NCBI GenBank assembly: GCA_002327785.1
Contig: DCUI01000327.1
Coordinates: forward strand, 13,328-44,741
Reading direction: 5' to 3'
Length of the DNA stretch: 31,414 nucleotides
From: Phycisphaerales bacterium UBA2218
GTDB taxonomy: Bacteria; Planctomycetota; Phycisphaerae; Sedimentisphaerales; Anaerobacaceae
In this document: piece by piece, positions 1 through 7,546 of the stretch
How the letters are laid out: every line of letters begins with the position of its first letter
Numbering within the stretch: position 1 is the first letter of the stretch
The notes under the pieces: model-generated
Seen by the model: the letters and a program-made list of their open reading frames with translations, nothing else
What the model was told of the DNA's origin: nothing
Database searches by the model: none
Made by a program: the position numbers and the translations under genes

Positions 1-1575
1 GCCGGCATGGGCGCCGACCTCTATGAGAGCTATTGCGGCTCAATCCTCGCGACCGCTGCCCTCGGCGCCGCCCTACCACAGGCCGCCGTTGACGCCAGCG
101 GCATGAACGCCATGAAGGCGGTCCTGGCCCCGATGCTCGTCGCCGGTATCGGTATCTTCCTTTCGATCATCGGCATATTCATGGTCCGCTGCAAGGAAGA
201 TGCCAGCCAGAAGAATCTGCTGCGTGCCCTACTGTTTGGAACGCTCGGCAGTTCCGTCCTGATTCTGGTCGTGCTGGCCGTCCTGGCAATGACCGACTGG
301 ATCAGTTGGGGCATCTTCGGCTCGGTGACTTCCGGCCTGCTCGCGGGCGTCCTGATCGGGCAGTTCACGGAATACTACACGTCCGATGAATACAAGCCGA
401 CCAAGGGCATCGCAAATCAGGCAAGAATGGGCCCGGCCACGGCAATCATCGACGGTTTCGCCAACGGCATGTATTCCTCGGGCCTGCCGGTCGTCACGAT
501 TGTGATCGGCATCTTGTGTGCTTATGGATTCGCCGGCGGCTTCTCCAATGTGGCGATGGGCCTCTACGGCATCGGCTTCGCGGCGGTCGGCATGCTCTCG
601 ACGCTCGGAATCACCCTGGCGACAGACGCCTACGGCCCGATTGCCGACAACGCCGGCGGCAACGCTGAAATGGCCGGCCTTGGACCGGAGGTTCGAAAGA
701 GGACCGACGCCCTCGACTCCCTGGGCAACACGACGGCCGCCACGGGAAAGGGCTTCGCCATCGGTTCGGCTGCTCTGACGGCAATGGCCCTGCTGGCCGC
801 TTATATTGAGGAGGTCCGAATCTGGATCAGCCGCCTGGCTCAGGAAAGCGCCGACGGCATCTACCATGTCGGCCAGATGGCCTTTGCGGCCACCGACGGA
901 ATCGCCGGCGCGATCAACGCCAAGACGGCCACGATGGCGGACTTCGTCAATGCCTACGACCTGACGATCATGAATCCCAAGCTGATCGGCGGCCTGTTCA
1001 TCGGCGCGATGATGGCCTTCGTTTTCTGCGCAATGACCATGAAGGCCGTGGGTCGCGCGGCGGGCGCCATGGTCGAGGAAGTGCGCCGACAATTCAAGGA
1101 CATCCCGGGGATCATGGAAGGCAAGGGCAAGCCGGACTATGCCCGTTGCGTATCGATTTCCACCAAGGGCGCCCAGCGAGAAATGATTCTGCCCTCGCTG
1201 CTGGCGATCATCGTACCCGTGCTAACCGGCTTGCTCCTGGGCGTCTCGGGCGTCATGGGCCTTCTGGCGGGCGGCCTCACCGCCGGCTTCACGTTGGCCA
1301 TTACACTCAACAACGCGGGCGGCGCCTGGGACAACGCCAAAAAGTACATCGAGAAGGGCGCCCACGGCGGCAAGAAGCTGCCCGACGGCACCAAGAACCC
1401 GGTGCACCAGGCCGCAGTCATCGGCGATACGGTCGGCGACCCGTTCAAGGACACCTCCGGCCCCAGCCTGAACATTCTCATCAAGCTGATGACGATGGTC
1501 AGCGTGGTCTTCTCCGGCGTGATCGTCAAGTTCGCACCGCAGGTCAGCGAATGGCTCCACCTCGGCAGCCAATGA
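1..1575 (+). CDS. hppA: K+-dependent membrane-bound ion-pumping pyrophosphatase, C-terminal part (5' cut by window edge)
   Basis: Integral-membrane pyrophosphatase that couples hydrolysis of pyrophosphate to pumping of H+ or Na+ out of the cytoplasm. The frame is open from base 1, and the first residues (AGMGADLYESY) lie inside the conserved acidic substrate-site motif, so roughly the first third of the protein is upstream of the window. Many hydrophobic helices follow. The conserved loop DNAGGNAEMAG is near 640-680, the GNTTAATGKG motif at 724-753, and the C-terminal DTVGDPFKDTSGPS motif near 1423-1470. Alanine after GNTTA, where K+-independent enzymes carry lysine, is the known mark of the K+-dependent class (family knowledge). 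Whether the pumped ion is Na+ or H+ cannot be settled from this part. The gene ends 53 bases before a terminator hairpin, so it is probably the last gene of its transcript. Confidence 0.96.
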   Translation, partial: AGMGADLYESYCGSILATAALGAALPQAAVDASGMNAMKAVLAPMLVAGIGIFLSIIGIFMVRCKEDASQKNLLRALLFGTLGSSVLILVVLAVLAMTDWISWGIFGSVTSGLLAGVLIGQFTEYYTSDEYKPTKGIANQARMGPATAIIDGFANGMYSSGLPVVTIVIGILCAYGFAGGFSNVAMGLYGIGFAAVGMLSTLGITLATDAYGPIADNAGGNAEMAGLGPEVRKRTDALDSLGNTTAATGKGFAIGSAALTAMALLAAYIEEVRIWISRLAQESADGIYHVGQMAFAATDGIAGAINAKTATMADFVNAYDLTIMNPKLIGGLFIGAMMAFVFCAMTMKAVGRAAGAMVEEVRRQFKDIPGIMEGKGKPDYARCVSISTKGAQREMILPSLLAIIVPVLTGLLLGVSGVMGLLAGGLTAGFTLAITLNNAGGAWDNAKKYIEKGAHGGKKLPDGTKNPVHQAAVIGDTVGDPFKDTSGPSLNILIKLMTMVSVVFSGVIVKFAPQVSEWLHLGSQ

Positions 1576-1628
1576 CCTGCGCTCAACGCAGGCAACGGTT
1601 GACGTTGTCCGCTTGTGCCTGTACTCTT

Positions 1629-1664
1629 AAAGGGTGGTCCGTGTTGGGCCACCCTTTTGTTTTT
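1629..1664 (+). terminator. Rho-independent terminator after the pyrophosphatase gene
   Basis: Inverted repeat aaagggtgg (1629-1637) and ccaccctttt (1649-1658), followed by a T-rich run to 1664. It lies just after the pyrophosphatase stop codon and before rsfS. Confidence 0.85.
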
Positions 1665-1713
1665 ACAGTGGAGTCTTGAAAAAGGGAGTCCGGTTCATAG
1701 TGAGGTATAACGA

Positions 1714-2076
1714 TTGACGAGAAGGAAACCGAATGAGCAGGCGAAGGACTTCGCGGTCGCGGCGGCGAAGATCGCCCAGGAACGGCACTGTAGTGACATT
1801 GTCATACTGGACCTCAGGAGCCTGTCGCCCGCGACCGACTACTTTGTGATTGCCACGGGCACCAGCGAACGGCAGATGCGAACGGTCGCCGACGAGGTCT
1901 CCGAGGCCGGACGCAAGCGAGGCATGAGCCGCTTCGGCCGGGCCGGATACGAGCAGGGCCGATGGATCCTGCTCGATTTCGTCGACGTCGTTGTCCACCT
2001 CTTCGACTCCGAGTACCGGGAATTCTACGACCTCGAACTGCTGTGGGGAGACGCTGAAAGAATTGACTATTCATGA
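1714..2076 (+). CDS. rsfS: Ribosomal silencing factor RsfS (Iojap/YbeB family)
   Basis: Protein of 120 residues, the usual length for the family. RsfS binds ribosomal protein uL14 on the large subunit and blocks subunit joining when nutrients are scarce (family knowledge). Seen here: DIVILDLRSLSPATDYFVIATGTSERQ near residues 28-54, and the C-terminal block W-x-L-L-D-F-x-D-V-V-V-H-L-F followed by R-x-F-Y-D-L-E-L-L-W, both hallmarks. The start is TTG at 1714; a weak Shine-Dalgarno (tgaggt, 1701-1706) lies 7 bases upstream and there is no in-frame ATG nearby. argS follows after 99 bases on the same strand. In many bacteria rsfS sits beside nadD; here nadD is about 18 kb away. Confidence 0.93.
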   Translation: MTRRKPNEQAKDFAVAAAKIAQERHCSDIVILDLRSLSPATDYFVIATGTSERQMRTVADEVSEAGRKRGMSRFGRAGYEQGRWILLDFVDVVVHLFDSEYREFYDLELLWGDAERIDYS

Positions 2077-2175
2077 TTTGCTATTGACGATTCTGTGAAA
2101 TCCACCACCGATACCCTCGACCAGCATGTAGGGGGGTTCTTAACCCACGCGTGAAGCTCCCAGACAACCCACACC

Positions 2176-4191
2176 ATGAAATCCACGATAGATATCCTTG
2201 AAGAACGCATATCCGCCGCGATGGCAATGGCAACCGGCCAAGCCGGCTGTGCCGCGGTCGTGCGCCCGGCGACCGATCCGCGGTTCGGCGATTACCAGGC
2301 CAACGGCGTGATGGCCCTGGCGAAACAGATCAAGACCAACCCCCGCAAGCTCGCAGAATCCGTGGTCGCCCAGCTCGATCTGAGCGACCTCTGTGAGCCG
2401 CCGGAAGTGGCCGGGCCGGGCTTCGTCAACCTGCGGCTCAAGCCTGAGTATGCAGCGACGGAGCTGCTTCGCATCGCGAATGAAGACGGTGAGCGACTCG
2501 GCATTCGACCGGCGGCCTCGCCCCAAACCATAGTCGCCGATTTCTCCAGCCCAAACATCGCGAAAGAAATGCACGTCGGCCACCTCCGCAGCACGATCAT
2601 CGGCGACTGCCTCTGCCGCCTACTGGAGTTTGAAGGCCACCGCGTCGTCCGCCAGAACCACATCGGGGACTGGGGCACGCAGTTCGGCCGGGTTATTCTC
2701 GGCCTGTGGCATATGTGCATGGCCGAGAAGCACGGCCAACCGCTGTACTACCGAACGGAACTCGACGGACTCAGGCGCCTTGCGAAATCCGGCGAGGACC
2801 TGAAGAGACTCTGTCAACACATTCTCGACCGCCATGAGAAGGACTGGAGGAAGGACTCAACGGACCTTGACAATCTGGGCGATGGAGAGAGATGCTTTCA
2901 TCCCTTCCTGAAGAAGCTCAGGGAGCGTGACCCACACGAAATGTGGCCGGAGTTCCTGGCAGTCTACCAGTACGTGAGTCTCCTCGAGGAATGCGCAAGT
3001 GGCATGGGGCTGAAGATCCCGACCCGCGATGCAGGGGACAAGGACTATGCCTATCTATCTCGTCATGTGACGACCATGTTGCAGAGGCTCGATCGGCAGG
3101 AATACGATGCCTGGGAGTATGTCACCGAGCTTACGTTGGACGAATGCTTCGACATCTACACGAAACTGGGTGTGACCTTCAACCGGGAGACCGACATTCG
3201 GGGAGAGAGTTTCTATAACGACAGGCTGCCTGCCGTGGTGAGCGATCTGCGGGACTCGGGTCTGGCCGTCGAGTCTAATGGGGCGGTTTGCGTGTTTCCG
3301 CCGGGGTTCAAGACCAAGGAGGGTGAGCCGCTGCCGTTCATCATCCAGAAATCCGACGGCGCGTTCCTCTACGCGACGACAGACCTGGCGGCGCTGCGGT
3401 ACAGAGTCAACGAGCTCAAGGCCGGCCGGATCGTCTACGTCACCGACGCCCGGCAGATTCAGCATTTCCAGATGCTCTTCAAGGTGGCCGAGATGGCCGG
3501 TTGGGATACCCGGGACGGCAAGAAGGTCGAACTGGTCCATGTCACCTTCGGCAGCGTCCTCGGTGAGGACGGCCGGCCGCTCAAAACTCGCTCCGGTGAG
3601 AATGTCAAGCTCAAGGAGCTGCTTGAGGAGGCCGTGCTCCGCGCCCGGCAGGTCGTCAATGACAAAAGCCCTGAGCTTTCCGACAGCCAGAAGGACAAGA
3701 TTGCAGAAGCCGTCGGGATCGGCGCGGTCAAATACGCCGATTACTCCAACAGCCGGACCAGCGACTACGTCTTCAGCTTCGACAAGATGCTCGCGATGGA
3801 CGGCAACACGGCCCCCTACATGCAATACGCATACGCCCGAGTGCGCTCCATCGAACGGAAAGCCCGGACCAAGGGCGTGGACGTCCGGAGCGAATTGGCG
3901 AGTATCAAAACCCTCAATCTGAGCGAGCCGAGCGAGTTGGACCTCGCCAAACACCTTGTGCGGTACGCCGAGGCAGTCGAGTCTGCCATCGCAGACTACC
4001 GGCCGAACTACCTGACGGCTTACCTGTACGAGCTGGCCCAGCAATTCAGCGCGTTCTACACGAATTGCCCGGTCCTCGACGCCCCGCCGGCGACCCGACC
4101 CACTCGCCTGCTCCTATGCGACCAAACCGCCCGAACCATCAAACACGGCCTGAGCACCCTGCTCGGCATCGCTGTTGTCGAGCAAATGTGA
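2176..4191 (+). CDS. argS: Arginyl-tRNA synthetase
   Basis: Class I synthetase that charges tRNA-Arg with arginine using ATP. The N-terminal additional domain recognises the tRNA D-loop (residues about 1-110). The HIGH-type motif is HVGH at residues 133-136, in a SSPNIAKEMHVGHLRST context. The KMSKS equivalent is KTRSG at 470-474, as is normal for many bacterial ArgRS. The C-terminal anticodon-binding domain starts near residue 540, and the protein ends with a typical G-I-x-V-V-E-Q-M. At 671 residues it is about 90 longer than the E. coli enzyme; most of the extra length lies between residues about 190 and 310, in the insertion between the halves of the Rossmann fold. The ATG at 2176 has no clear Shine-Dalgarno. 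The next gene starts 11 bases after the stop. Confidence 0.97.
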   Translation: MKSTIDILEERISAAMAMATGQAGCAAVVRPATDPRFGDYQANGVMALAKQIKTNPRKLAESVVAQLDLSDLCEPPEVAGPGFVNLRLKPEYAATELLRIANEDGERLGIRPAASPQTIVADFSSPNIAKEMHVGHLRSTIIGDCLCRLLEFEGHRVVRQNHIGDWGTQFGRVILGLWHMCMAEKHGQPLYYRTELDGLRRLAKSGEDLKRLCQHILDRHEKDWRKDSTDLDNLGDGERCFHPFLKKLRERDPHEMWPEFLAVYQYVSLLEECASGMGLKIPTRDAGDKDYAYLSRHVTTMLQRLDRQEYDAWEYVTELTLDECFDIYTKLGVTFNRETDIRGESFYNDRLPAVVSDLRDSGLAVESNGAVCVFPPGFKTKEGEPLPFIIQKSDGAFLYATTDLAALRYRVNELKAGRIVYVTDARQIQHFQMLFKVAEMAGWDTRDGKKVELVHVTFGSVLGEDGRPLKTRSGENVKLKELLEEAVLRARQVVNDKSPELSDSQKDKIAEAVGIGAVKYADYSNSRTSDYVFSFDKMLAMDGNTAPYMQYAYARVRSIERKARTKGVDVRSELASIKTLNLSEPSELDLAKHLVRYAEAVESAIADYRPNYLTAYLYELAQQFSAFYTNCPVLDAPPATRPTRLLLCDQTARTIKHGLSTLLGIAVVEQM

Positions 4192-4202
4192 CGGAAACAG
4201 CC

Positions 4203-4613
4203 ATGAAAATCATTCAGAAGGAATTGGGAGTCAGCACCCGGAGCCGCACGGAGATGGTCGATATCACAGGCCGGGTCGAGGCCGCTGTCCGAGACGCGGG
4301 CGTTCGCAGCGGTGACGTGATCGTCTTTTGTCCCCACACCACCGCCGCCATCACGATCAACGAGAACGCCGACCCCTCCGTGGTCCACGACATGCTCATG
4401 GTCTTCGACGAAGTCATCCCGCGGTCCCATCCCGGCTACCGTCACTCCGAGGGCAACTCCGACGCCCACTGCAAGAGCTCCCTCGTCGGCTGTAGCGAGC
4501 AGGTCCTCATCAAGAATGGGACCCTGAGCCTGGGGACATGGCAGGGTATCTACTTCTGCGAATTCGACGGCCCACGGAACCGGAAGGTCGTCGTCCAGAT
4601 CCGCGGCGAATGA
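4203..4613 (+). CDS. YjbQ/UPF0047 family protein (secondary thiamine-phosphate synthase type)
   Basis: Protein of 136 residues, the usual size of the YjbQ/UPF0047 family. Some members show weak thiamine-phosphate synthase activity and the physiological role is unsettled (family knowledge). The signature is all present: PHTTAAITINENADPSV (residues 44-60), the H-S-E-G-N-S-D-A-H-x-K-S-S-L-x-G block (81-96) whose histidines line the putative metal site, and LGTWQGIYFCEFDGPRNRK (110-128). The ATG at 4203 was chosen over a longer in-frame extension because it aligns with the family start (MKIIQKEL) and lies 11 bases after the argS stop, which suggests co-transcription. Confidence 0.93.
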   Translation: MKIIQKELGVSTRSRTEMVDITGRVEAAVRDAGVRSGDVIVFCPHTTAAITINENADPSVVHDMLMVFDEVIPRSHPGYRHSEGNSDAHCKSSLVGCSEQVLIKNGTLSLGTWQGIYFCEFDGPRNRKVVVQIRGE

Positions 4614-4705
4614 GTCAGACCAGCATCCCTGTCACGCCATAAGGGACGAACGCCAGACACAAGTCCTCGGTGCTCTCCGGCGCCCGGCACCTTCACTTCG
4701 ACGTT

Positions 4706-4740
4706 GTTCTCCGTGTCCTCCGCGCCTCTGGGGTGAATCC
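4706..4740 (+). repeat. Dispersed repeat fragment (ttctcYgtgtcctc type), copy 1
   Basis: The segment ttctccgtgtcctccgcgcc, followed by tctggggtgaatcc, matches the reverse complement of 8779-8803 at roughly 20 of 25 positions. The two copies lie in opposite orientation 4 kb apart, both in non-coding DNA. From memory, near-identical strings occur in many bacterial genomes, including planctomycetes; not checked. Confidence 0.55.
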
Positions 4741-4861
4741 TCTCGGGAAGTCTCTGGTCTGCGCAGAAAAATGGCGAGGTGGTGGGACCGGCTGGGGGGG
4801 AGACCGGTAAACCACGCTGCCTCGCCGAGGTTTATATGCCGTTCAAAGGAGCATCAGAATA

Positions 4862-4942
4862 ATGCCGGAATTCGAAAAGAGCAATGTGCCGATTGATCGC
4901 CGCCTGCCAACCAACATGAAACAAAAACATCCGTCAGGGTGA
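4862..4942 (+). CDS. Possible 26-residue small protein, unknown
   Basis: A short ORF starting MPEFEKSNVPIDRR, preceded by aaaggag at 4845-4851 (10 bases before the ATG, slightly long). The composition is charged and soluble with no signal sequence. The only support is the Shine-Dalgarno match in otherwise non-coding DNA, so this may be chance. Confidence 0.18.
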   Translation: MPEFEKSNVPIDRRLPTNMKQKHPSG

Positions 4943-5392
4943 ATCTCCCACCCCATTCCACTCCATTGGTATCGCGATTATACCCCTGAGATTGCGGAAA
5001 TGCAAGACAAAAACAGCCCGTTCTTTGCTTTTTTTCGAGACCCCGAGGGACATGCCACTTCGATAAGTCCAGTCAGAACAAGCCTTTGCGGCAGGCCCCG
5101 CCGTCGAAGGACACCGAGTGACATTTTTCTCGCGGCGGCGGTGGACCTCCGGGCAATGGAATTCGCCAACCCGACGAGGTGATTTCACCCATGCCCAGAG
5201 CTCGCCGGCGACTCATCCGATACGGGCTTGAATGTCGTGGTTTCCAATGCCGGGACCCGATCCGCACGGATTTGTTCCGCGAGAATCAGTAACCCCTTGT
5301 GCGAGACTGCAAACTCCCCTAAACTGAGCACACCGACTGAGCGTCCGGTCGCAAAACGGATTGGTGCACTACGTTCGCTCGCTGCCTTGGAC

Positions 5393-6115
5393 ATGACAAA
5401 GATAGCAGAAAGAATCAAACGCGTCGAAGGGATTATCGCGGAGGCCTGCGTCCGGGCGGGCCGGGAGCCGGAGGATATCCGGCTCGTCGTGGTGACGAAA
5501 TCGGCCGAGATCGAGCAGATCCAGGAGGTGATCTGTCTCGGCTACAACCACCTCGGGGAAAACCGCGTACAACAGTTGAAGAAGGTCGCCGCTCAGGCGG
5601 CCGACTTCGTGCAGCAATCCCGCGACGACCCGGCCGTGCCCCAGGAGATCCACTGGCACATGATCGGGCACCTCCAGCGCAACAAAGTGCGCCAAATCCT
5701 TTCGGCGGTTTCGCTGATCCATTCCGTGGACACCCTGCGATTGGCGGAAGAGATCAACAACTCGGCAGCCAGGCTGAACCTCTGCCCGCGAGTGCTCCTG
5801 CAGGTGAACACATCCAATGAGCCGCAGAAGTACGGCGTGCCGGTCGGCGCCGCCACCCATCTGGCCGAGCAGATCGAGACGCTGCCGCACCTGAAGCTGA
5901 TCGGCCTGATGACCATGGCCCCCCTGACCCGCAACAAGGACGTGATTCGGGTCTGCTTCCAGCGTGCCCGCGAGCTGCACTGCGAGATGCGAGGTGAGAA
6001 GATCGTCGGCAATCAATTTACGGAACTGAGTATGGGCATGAGCTCGGACTACGAGACCGCCATTGAGGAAGGAGCAACCATCCTCCGCATCGGCTCGGCT
6101 ATTTTTGCCGGGTGA
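5393..6115 (+). CDS. YggS/PLPBP family pyridoxal-phosphate homeostasis protein
   Basis: Protein of 240 residues, full length for the single-domain alanine-racemase-like fold that binds PLP and buffers the cofactor; it has no known catalytic turnover (family knowledge). Seen: VVVTKSAEI with the PLP lysine at K36, LGENRVQQL (54-62), the family signature HWHMIGHLQRNK (87-98), VNTSNEPQKYG, and the C-terminal LSMGMSSDYETAIEEG block followed by T-I-L-R-I-G-S-A-I-F that ends family members. The ATG at 5393 matches the family start; the open frame extends upstream to 5228 but that part has no family similarity. No Shine-Dalgarno is evident. The phosphatase gene follows after 153 bases. Confidence 0.94.
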   Translation: MTKIAERIKRVEGIIAEACVRAGREPEDIRLVVVTKSAEIEQIQEVICLGYNHLGENRVQQLKKVAAQAADFVQQSRDDPAVPQEIHWHMIGHLQRNKVRQILSAVSLIHSVDTLRLAEEINNSAARLNLCPRVLLQVNTSNEPQKYGVPVGAATHLAEQIETLPHLKLIGLMTMAPLTRNKDVIRVCFQRARELHCEMRGEKIVGNQFTELSMGMSSDYETAIEEGATILRIGSAIFAG

Positions 6116-6268
6116 GGACCTACAAATCCCCAAAGTGACGCACGGATCGAGACGACATTATACGCGTCAACACCGCGTGCATGGATGTGGTTGGGCCCTC
6201 CCAACGCGGTCAATCGCGTTGGGGACCCCGCGGCACATCCCGACGCCAGAGAAGAAGAGGCGATCATT

Positions 6269-7546
6269 ATGGGGCAAACGAAGTCAGCAGGGAACGCGAC
6301 CGCACCGGAAGGCTTCATTGATGTGGTCTATCTGTCCGATAAACCACAGATGTCGCCGGAGATCCGGCGACTGTTCCGCCAGAAGAAACTTACCTGCCAC
6401 CTGTTGCCGCTCGACAGATACAACGACATCCGCGCCCGAATCGACCGGATCGGGACCGTTCTCGTGGACGCCGAGGGGCTCGACATCTCCCAGGATCAAC
6501 GGCTGGGCCGGGTCCTCGAAGCCCTCGAAAGGGACAACATCGGCATCGTCCTGCTGACACAGCGGATCAAACGACCCGTCCGGAGCTTCTCCATCGTGTC
6601 CTCGGAAACCAGTTTCTCCATGGCCAGCAGCGTCGATTCCATCTCCCTGGACGACCTGTGGGCGAGCATCAGCGTCAATCTGGCCCAACGGAAGCACCAG
6701 CACTCCGGGATCACGTCCAAGCCACCCGGACCGACAAGCCTGTCCGAAAGGCTCTGGGACAAGAAGCCTGGGAGCTCCTCCGAGACGCACGGGTCCTTTG
6801 TGGACAGCGTCAAAGAGCAACTGCGGCTGGCCGGACTCGTGCAGCGGGACTTCTTGCCGGCACAACTGCCGAACAGCGACGATCTGCAATGGGCGGTCAC
6901 GTTCCTGCCGGCCGAGTGGGTCTCGGGCGACATCTACGACGTGGCCCGGATCGACGAGCAGCACATCGGGTTCTACATCGCGGACGCCGTCGGTCATTCC
7001 ATGCCGGCCGCCCTGCTGACCATGTTCATCAAGCAGGCCCTTGTCATGCGACAAACAATCGAAAAGAACTATCGCATCTTTTCTCCCGCCGAAGTGCTCA
7101 AGAACCTCAACCAGAAAATGGCCGGCCAGAAGCTCTCCGGCTACCAGTTCGCCACCTGCTGCTACTGCCTGCTGAACGTCAAGACGCGGCAGCTCACCTT
7201 CGCGAGGGGAGGCCACCCCTACCCCATCCTGCTGCGGGAAGGCCAGCCGCCCCAACAACTCCAGGCCCGCGGCTCATTGCTTGGCGTCTTCGAGAACGCG
7301 GAATTCACCCAGGAGACCGTCCAGTTGCAGGCCGGCGACAGGCTGCTTCTCTACTCCGACGGCGCCGAGCTGCTGGTCGGGCGTCTGCACGACAAGGAAG
7401 GCTTCCGGTTCGCCGAGGAGTTGATGGCCTTGAAGGATTGCCCCATCACCGAGATCGTCGATCGCCTGACGGAGCTGGCCCGCACCCGCGACATCGACCC
7501 GGCTGAAGTAGACGACCTCACCCTCGTCGGCCTCGAAATCCACTGA
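6269..7546 (+). CDS. SpoIIE-type PP2C serine/threonine phosphatase with receiver-like N-terminus
   Basis: Protein of 425 residues. The C-terminal half (about 185-425) is a metal-dependent PP2C phosphatase of the SpoIIE/RsbU type, which dephosphorylates anti-sigma antagonist or similar proteins. Metal-site aspartates are in VSGDIYD (D221) and IADAVGHSMPAAL (D239). FARGGHPYPILL, LLLYSDGAELL and the final D-D-L-T-L-V-G-L motif complete the fold. Residues about 15-140 look like a degenerate receiver domain, with an aspartate in VLVDAEG (D67) where phosphorylation would be expected but a poor acidic pocket. A low-complexity linker follows. The ATG at 6269 has a Shine-Dalgarno (agaagagg, 6253-6260) 8 bases upstream; the longer open frame to 6185 has none. 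No cognate STAS or anti-sigma partner is adjacent. Confidence 0.9.
   Translation: MGQTKSAGNATAPEGFIDVVYLSDKPQMSPEIRRLFRQKKLTCHLLPLDRYNDIRARIDRIGTVLVDAEGLDISQDQRLGRVLEALERDNIGIVLLTQRIKRPVRSFSIVSSETSFSMASSVDSISLDDLWASISVNLAQRKHQHSGITSKPPGPTSLSERLWDKKPGSSSETHGSFVDSVKEQLRLAGLVQRDFLPAQLPNSDDLQWAVTFLPAEWVSGDIYDVARIDEQHIGFYIADAVGHSMPAALLTMFIKQALVMRQTIEKNYRIFSPAEVLKNLNQKMAGQKLSGYQFATCCYCLLNVKTRQLTFARGGHPYPILLREGQPPQQLQARGSLLGVFENAEFTQETVQLQAGDRLLLYSDGAELLVGRLHDKEGFRFAEELMALKDCPITEIVDRLTELARTRDIDPAEVDDLTLVGLEIH

Larger units (their letters stand above)
4614..5392. other. Intergenic region, 779 bases, with a dispersed-repeat fragment and possible small ORF
   Basis: No convincing gene. A fragment of a dispersed repeat is at 4706-4740 and a possible 26-codon ORF at 4862-4942; both are listed separately. 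The short frames on both strands of 4930-5390 have no recognisable motif and unconvincing start sites. No good terminator is visible after the yjbQ-family gene. Confidence 0.6.

Noticed and set aside
3055..4044. 329-codon open frame on the minus strand
   Set aside because: Antisense to the catalytic and anticodon-binding parts of argS.
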